From the NCBI GenBank assembly GCA_016714045.1, contig JADJNY010000011.1, positions 1 through 64,000 of the forward strand: DNA of 64,000 nucleotides. The letters are read 5' to 3'. The stretch is from Planctomycetota bacterium (lineage in GTDB: Bacteria; Planctomycetota; UBA1135; GCA-002686595). Positions 61,176 to 64,000 of this stretch are shown here, in pieces. The notes below the pieces were generated by a model that saw only the letters and a list, made by a program, of their open reading frames with translations, had not been told where the DNA came from and ran no database searches. Position numbers and translations under genes: made by a program. Numbering within the stretch: the stretch's first letter is position 1; every line of letters starts with the position of its first letter.

Positions 61176-62371
61176 CGCAGCTCCGCTGGACCACCGCCGG
61201 CGAATCGCACGGGATGGCGCTCGTCGGGATCGTCGAGGGGCTCCCCGCCGGCCTCGCGCTCGATCTCGACCGCGTGAACGCCGAACTCGCGCGCCGCCAG
61301 CAGGGCTACGGCCGCGGCGGACGCATGCGCATCGAGACGGACACGATCGAGCTCCTCTCCGGCGTCCGAGCGGGAAAGACGCTCGGTTCGCCGCTCGCGT
61401 TCACGATTCAGAACAAGGACCAGACGATCGAGCGCCTCCCCGTCCCGACGAACCCGCGGCCGGGGCACGCCGACCTCGCGGGGTGTTTCAAGCTCGGCGA
61501 GCGCGACCCGCGCGCCGTGCTCGAGCGCGCGAGCGCCCGCGAGACCGCGACGCGCGTCGCCTGCGGCGCGCTCGCGCGCCAGGTGCTCGAGCACTTCGGG
61601 ATCGACGTCTTCGCGCACGTCGTCGAGCTCGGCGGCGTCGCGACGCGGGGGGAGGAGCGCGCGCGCGTGCTCGCCCTTCCACGCGCCGACCGTGACGCGG
61701 TCCGCGCGTCGAGCGCCTTCTTCGCGCTCGATGCCGTCGCCGAACCCGCGCTCACCGCCGTCGTCGACCGCGCGAAGGAAGCGGGGGACACCCTCGGCGG
61801 CGTCTTCGAGGTCGTCGCGACCGGGCTCCCGCCGGGCCTCGGCAGCTATCACTCCGGGCCCGAGCGCCTGACCGCGCGCCTCGGCGGCGCGTTGTTCTCC
61901 ATCCCCGCGATGAAGGGCGTCGAGTTCGGCCTCGGCTTTGAGAGCGCGCGCCGGCCCGGGTCGCAGGTCCACGACGCGATCCTCGGCGCGCCGAGCGCGG
62001 AAGCGGGGGGCCAAGCCAGCTCTTCCGGCGGCTCGGGCCCGCTCGGCACCCGCTACCGGCGCGCGACGAACCACGCGGGCGGCCTCGAGGGCGGGATGAC
62101 GACCGGCGAGCCGCTCATCCTACGGGTCGCGATGAAGCCGATCCCGACCCTGCGCCGCGGGCTCCCGACGGTCGAGTTCGAGACGCTCGAGGAGGTCCAG
62201 GCGACCTACCAGCGCTCGGACGTCACCTCCGTGCCCGCGGCCAGCGTGGTGGGGGAGGCGCTCACCGCGCTCGTCCTCACCCAGGTCTTCCTCGAGCGCT
62301 TCGGGGGTGACGCTCTCGAGCAGGTGGAGGGAGCCTGGCGGGCGGCGGCGGAGCGGGCTCGCGCGCTCTGA
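61172..62371 (+). CDS. aroC: Chorismate synthase
   Basis: Final step of the shikimate pathway: EPSP to chorismate with reduced FMN. The family signatures are TTAGESHGMALVGIVEG, RRQQGYGRGGRMRIETD, GHADLAGCFKLGERDPR, ARETATRVACGALAR and the C-terminal R-rich TNHAGGLEGGMTTGEPL. 399 residues, somewhat long with an extra Ser/Gly stretch (GGQASSSGGSG). ATG at 61172 overlaps the previous stop (ATGA). Confidence 0.96.
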   Translation: MTQLRWTTAGESHGMALVGIVEGLPAGLALDLDRVNAELARRQQGYGRGGRMRIETDTIELLSGVRAGKTLGSPLAFTIQNKDQTIERLPVPTNPRPGHADLAGCFKLGERDPRAVLERASARETATRVACGALARQVLEHFGIDVFAHVVELGGVATRGEERARVLALPRADRDAVRASSAFFALDAVAEPALTAVVDRAKEAGDTLGGVFEVVATGLPPGLGSYHSGPERLTARLGGALFSIPAMKGVEFGLGFESARRPGSQVHDAILGAPSAEAGGQASSSGGSGPLGTRYRRATNHAGGLEGGMTTGEPLILRVAMKPIPTLRRGLPTVEFETLEEVQATYQRSDVTSVPAASVVGEALTALVLTQVFLERFGGDALEQVEGAWRAAAERARAL

Positions 62372-62573
62372 CCGGCGAAGAGGGGGCGACCGCCGCTCGA
62401 ATCGGGCTTCCTGGCCCGGGGCTCGGCTTCGGGGGCCAGCCACCTCTTTAAGGAGAGTTGCCGGGCGCGTCGCACTCCCTGGCGGCCGGATCGGTGGTCG
62501 GGGCGCTGGCCCGTCCCTCCTCCCAAGACCGGGTGCGTTCGGCACCGCCCGGACCGCTTCCGCCCCGGCGCCG

Positions 62574-62593
62574 GCCGAGGGAATTCCCTCGGC
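62574..62593. promoter_or_regulatory. Perfect 20-base palindrome next to the tRNA/tuf promoter
   Basis: Half-site GCCGAGGGAA, reading the same on both strands (centre AATT 62582-62585). It ends 4 bases before the -35 box, so a bound dimer could regulate the operon. The regulator is unknown. Confidence 0.6.
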
Positions 62594-62597
62594 GTGC

Positions 62598-62625
62598 TTG
62601 ACGGGGGGAGCGTCGCCCGTAACAT
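62598..62625 (+). promoter_or_regulatory. Probable promoter of the tRNA-tuf cluster
   Basis: TTGACG (62598-62603), 16-base spacer, TAACAT (62620-62625). It is 84 bases before the first tRNA. The spacer is unusually G-rich. Confidence 0.55.
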
Positions 62626-62709
62626 ACCGCGCTCACTTCGCCGTCCTGGGGTGTTCGTCCGTCCGAGGGCGACCGCGCTCAGGGCTGCCAGTGGGCCACG
62701 TGGCTCGTC

Positions 62710-62785
62710 GCCAGCGTAGCTCAGTTGGCAGAGCTCCTGATTTGTAATCAGGCGGTCGTGGGTTCGAATCCCACCGCTGGCTCCA
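62710..62785 (+). tRNA. tRNA-Thr (TGT), CCA encoded
   Basis: Acceptor GCCAGCG pairs with CGCTGGC. The anticodon loop TTTGTAA carries TGT. GGTTCGAATCC is the T arm. First of the Thr-Tyr-Gly-Thr set that often precedes tuf. Confidence 0.96.
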
Positions 62786-62966
62786 ACCAAGCCGGCGCGG
62801 ACGAGCCCGACCAGCGAAGCCGCGCAGACGCGGGCCGCGTGCCCGTGGCGCGCGCGTAGCTCCCTCACAACGAGACCAGTTCGAGGATGATTCAGGGAGC
62901 GGAGGCTTCCGGACCCCCGCGTGGGGCACGGGCAGCGTCTGCGTTCGGACCGATCATCGCGACAGC

Positions 62967-63051
<85 letters not shown>

Positions 63052-63324
63052 GCCTCCCTCGCCTCACGGCGAGTGGTTCGGTACCTCGCGAGCGAGCGCG
63101 TCTCCTGGATCGTTCACCGTCCACGCCGGAACTCCGGCGCGCACGCGCGACCGAGACGATGCCTCCCCGCTGACCGCGGAGCGTCCTCGTCCGGTCTCGC
63201 GCTCCGTGCGCGCGGCGTCGGCTCTCCGAGCGCGACCGCGTCGCGAGTCGGCTGCCTCGGTCGCGAACCGCACACGCCCTGCGCGTGCGTGGCGATCGAT
63301 CTCCTACCGAGCTCGGGCCCCATC

Positions 63325-63398
63325 GCGGGCGTAGTTCAATGGTAGAACGGCAGCCTTCCAAGCTGCACACGAGGGTTCGATTCCCTTCGCCCGCTCCA
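63325..63398 (+). tRNA. tRNA-Gly (TCC), CCA encoded
   Basis: Acceptor GCGGGCG pairs with CGCCCGC. The anticodon loop CTTCCAA carries TCC. T arm GGGTTCGATTCCC. Confidence 0.96.
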
Positions 63399-63475
63399 GC
63401 CTCGCTCTCACCACGAGCGCGGTTGGCTCGCTGCTCCGGACGGTAGAGCTCAGACCCGCGTCCAGCGCGGGTCGT

Positions 63476-63550
63476 GCTGCTGTAGCTCAGTGGTAGAGCA
63501 CCTCCTTGGTAAGGAGGAGGCCATGGGTTCAAGCCCCATCAGCAGCTCCA
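63476..63550 (+). tRNA. tRNA-Thr (GGT), CCA encoded
   Basis: Acceptor GCTGCTG pairs with CAGCAGC. The anticodon loop TTGGTAA carries GGT. T arm GGGTTCAAGCCCC. Directly upstream of tuf, 155 bases away. Confidence 0.96.
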
Positions 63551-63705
63551 CTCTCACGACCGGTTCTTTCCACACAATCCATCTCGATCACGACGGCCGG
63601 GCCTCCGCTCTCACGCGGGAGCAGCCGCCACGTGCGGCGCGATCGCCGCGAACCACTCCACATCCCAGAGGGCAGAGGCCCGCAAACCACCTTCAGAGAC
63701 AAGTC

Positions 63706-64000
63706 ATGGCAAAGGACGTCTTCAAGAGAACCAAGCCTCACGTCAACGTCGGCACGATTGGTCACATCGACCACGGGAAGAGCACCCTGACCGCGGCCAT
63801 CGCGGCGCGCTCGGCCCACCGCTTCAAGACCAAGGTGAAGTCCTATGCGGAAATCACCAAGGGCGGCACCGTGCGTTCGGCGGACAAGACGGTGACGATC
63901 GCGGCCTCCCACACGGAGTACGAGTCGGACACGCGCCACTACGCGCACGTCGACTGCCCCGGCCACGCCGACTTCATCAAGAACATGATCACGGGCGCCG
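63706..64000 (+). CDS. tuf: Elongation factor Tu, N-terminal part (3' truncated by window edge)
   Basis: Delivers aminoacyl-tRNA to the ribosome. KPHVNVGTIGHIDHGKSTLT has the P-loop G1 (GHIDHGKS). The switch I and II regions read YAEITKGGTVRSADKTVTIA and HVDCPGHADFIKNMITGA (G3 DCPGH). The switch I region differs from the proteobacterial type and matches the planctomycete kind. ATG at 63706. The gene follows the Thr-Tyr-Gly-Thr tRNAs, as tufB does in other bacteria, and continues beyond the window. Confidence 0.95.
   Translation, partial: MAKDVFKRTKPHVNVGTIGHIDHGKSTLTAAIAARSAHRFKTKVKSYAEITKGGTVRSADKTVTIAASHTEYESDTRHYAHVDCPGHADFIKNMITGA

Larger units (their letters stand above)
62372..62709. 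other. Gap between aroC and the tRNA cluster
   Basis: 338 bases. No gene. It contains a hairpin (CTGGCCC 62411-62417 with GGGCCAG 62433-62439) that may end the aroC transcript, the palindrome and the promoter listed below. Confidence 0.6.

Overview
The window is bacterial chromosome, very GC-rich, with protein genes on both strands and few large gaps. Several things point to the phylum Planctomycetota: the start of the 16S gene (AACGAACGTT, then ATTAGGCATGCAAGTCG), a divergent EF-Tu N-terminus of the planctomycete kind, an LpxC-FabZ fusion, FG-GAP/UnbV-type proteins and a membrane-anchored Ser/Thr kinase. Lipid A, BamA and Mla genes show a Gram-negative envelope. I cannot name a genus. Nearly everything is housekeeping or envelope biology. 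I see no prophage, insertion sequence, CRISPR array or defence island.

Layout. 1-8.0 kb: 3' end of a kinase gene; a minus-strand group (Gly/Asn-rich envelope protein, psd, a frameshifted carboxymuconolactone-decarboxylase-like gene); an acyl-CoA dehydrogenase; glmU. 8.0-13.2 kb: prs and rplY, then the pth-rpsF-rpsR-rplI cluster and dnaB. 13.2-20.3 kb: envelope block bamA, lpxD, lpxC-fabZ, lpxA and a Gfo/Idh oxidoreductase. 20.4-26.0 kb: ileS, a gene-free stretch rich in hairpins, and a LysM/L,D-transpeptidase. 26.2-31.6 kb: a complete rRNA operon (16S, tRNA-Ile, tRNA-Ala, 23S, 5S) with promoter, processing stems and terminator. 32-35 kb: nadB and hflX, with noticeably relaxed codon use. 35.9-41.4 kb, minus strand: trmD, rplS, secDF and a LysM protein. 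41.6-42.2 kb: riboflavin synthase. 42.4-49.4 kb, minus strand: a TPR protein, an FG-GAP/UnbV lipoprotein, a tryptophan-rich repeat lipoprotein and an Mla-type lipid transporter (mlaE, mlaF, mlaD). 49.6-55.1 kb: a trpS lacking its 5' end, two small lipoproteins, dtd, an HU/IHF protein and a Cys/Met PLP enzyme. 55.2-62.4 kb: a GT-C-like membrane protein, mutS2, an FG-GAP protein, a response regulator and aroC. 62.6-64 kb: tRNAs Thr-Tyr-Gly-Thr leading into tuf, which runs off the window.

How the genes fit together. The lpx block makes the first lipid A intermediates from UDP-GlcNAc, whose last biosynthetic enzyme (GlmU) is also here. BamA inserts outer-membrane proteins and the Mla-like system moves lipids between membranes. 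The LysM proteins and the L,D-transpeptidase suggest peptidoglycan remodelling. Most of the rest is translation: ribosomal proteins, tRNAs, rRNAs, aminoacyl-tRNA synthetases, Dtd, Pth, HflX and EF-Tu.

Quality warning. Seven genes carry an apparent single-base indel, in six of them by changing the length of a short G or C run, and lpxD has lost its stop codon. Most of these genes are conserved or essential, so assembly or sequencing error is more likely than gene decay. Treat those entries as intact genes with local errors unless raw reads say otherwise. The missing 5' end of trpS is different in kind and may be a real deletion or a misjoin.
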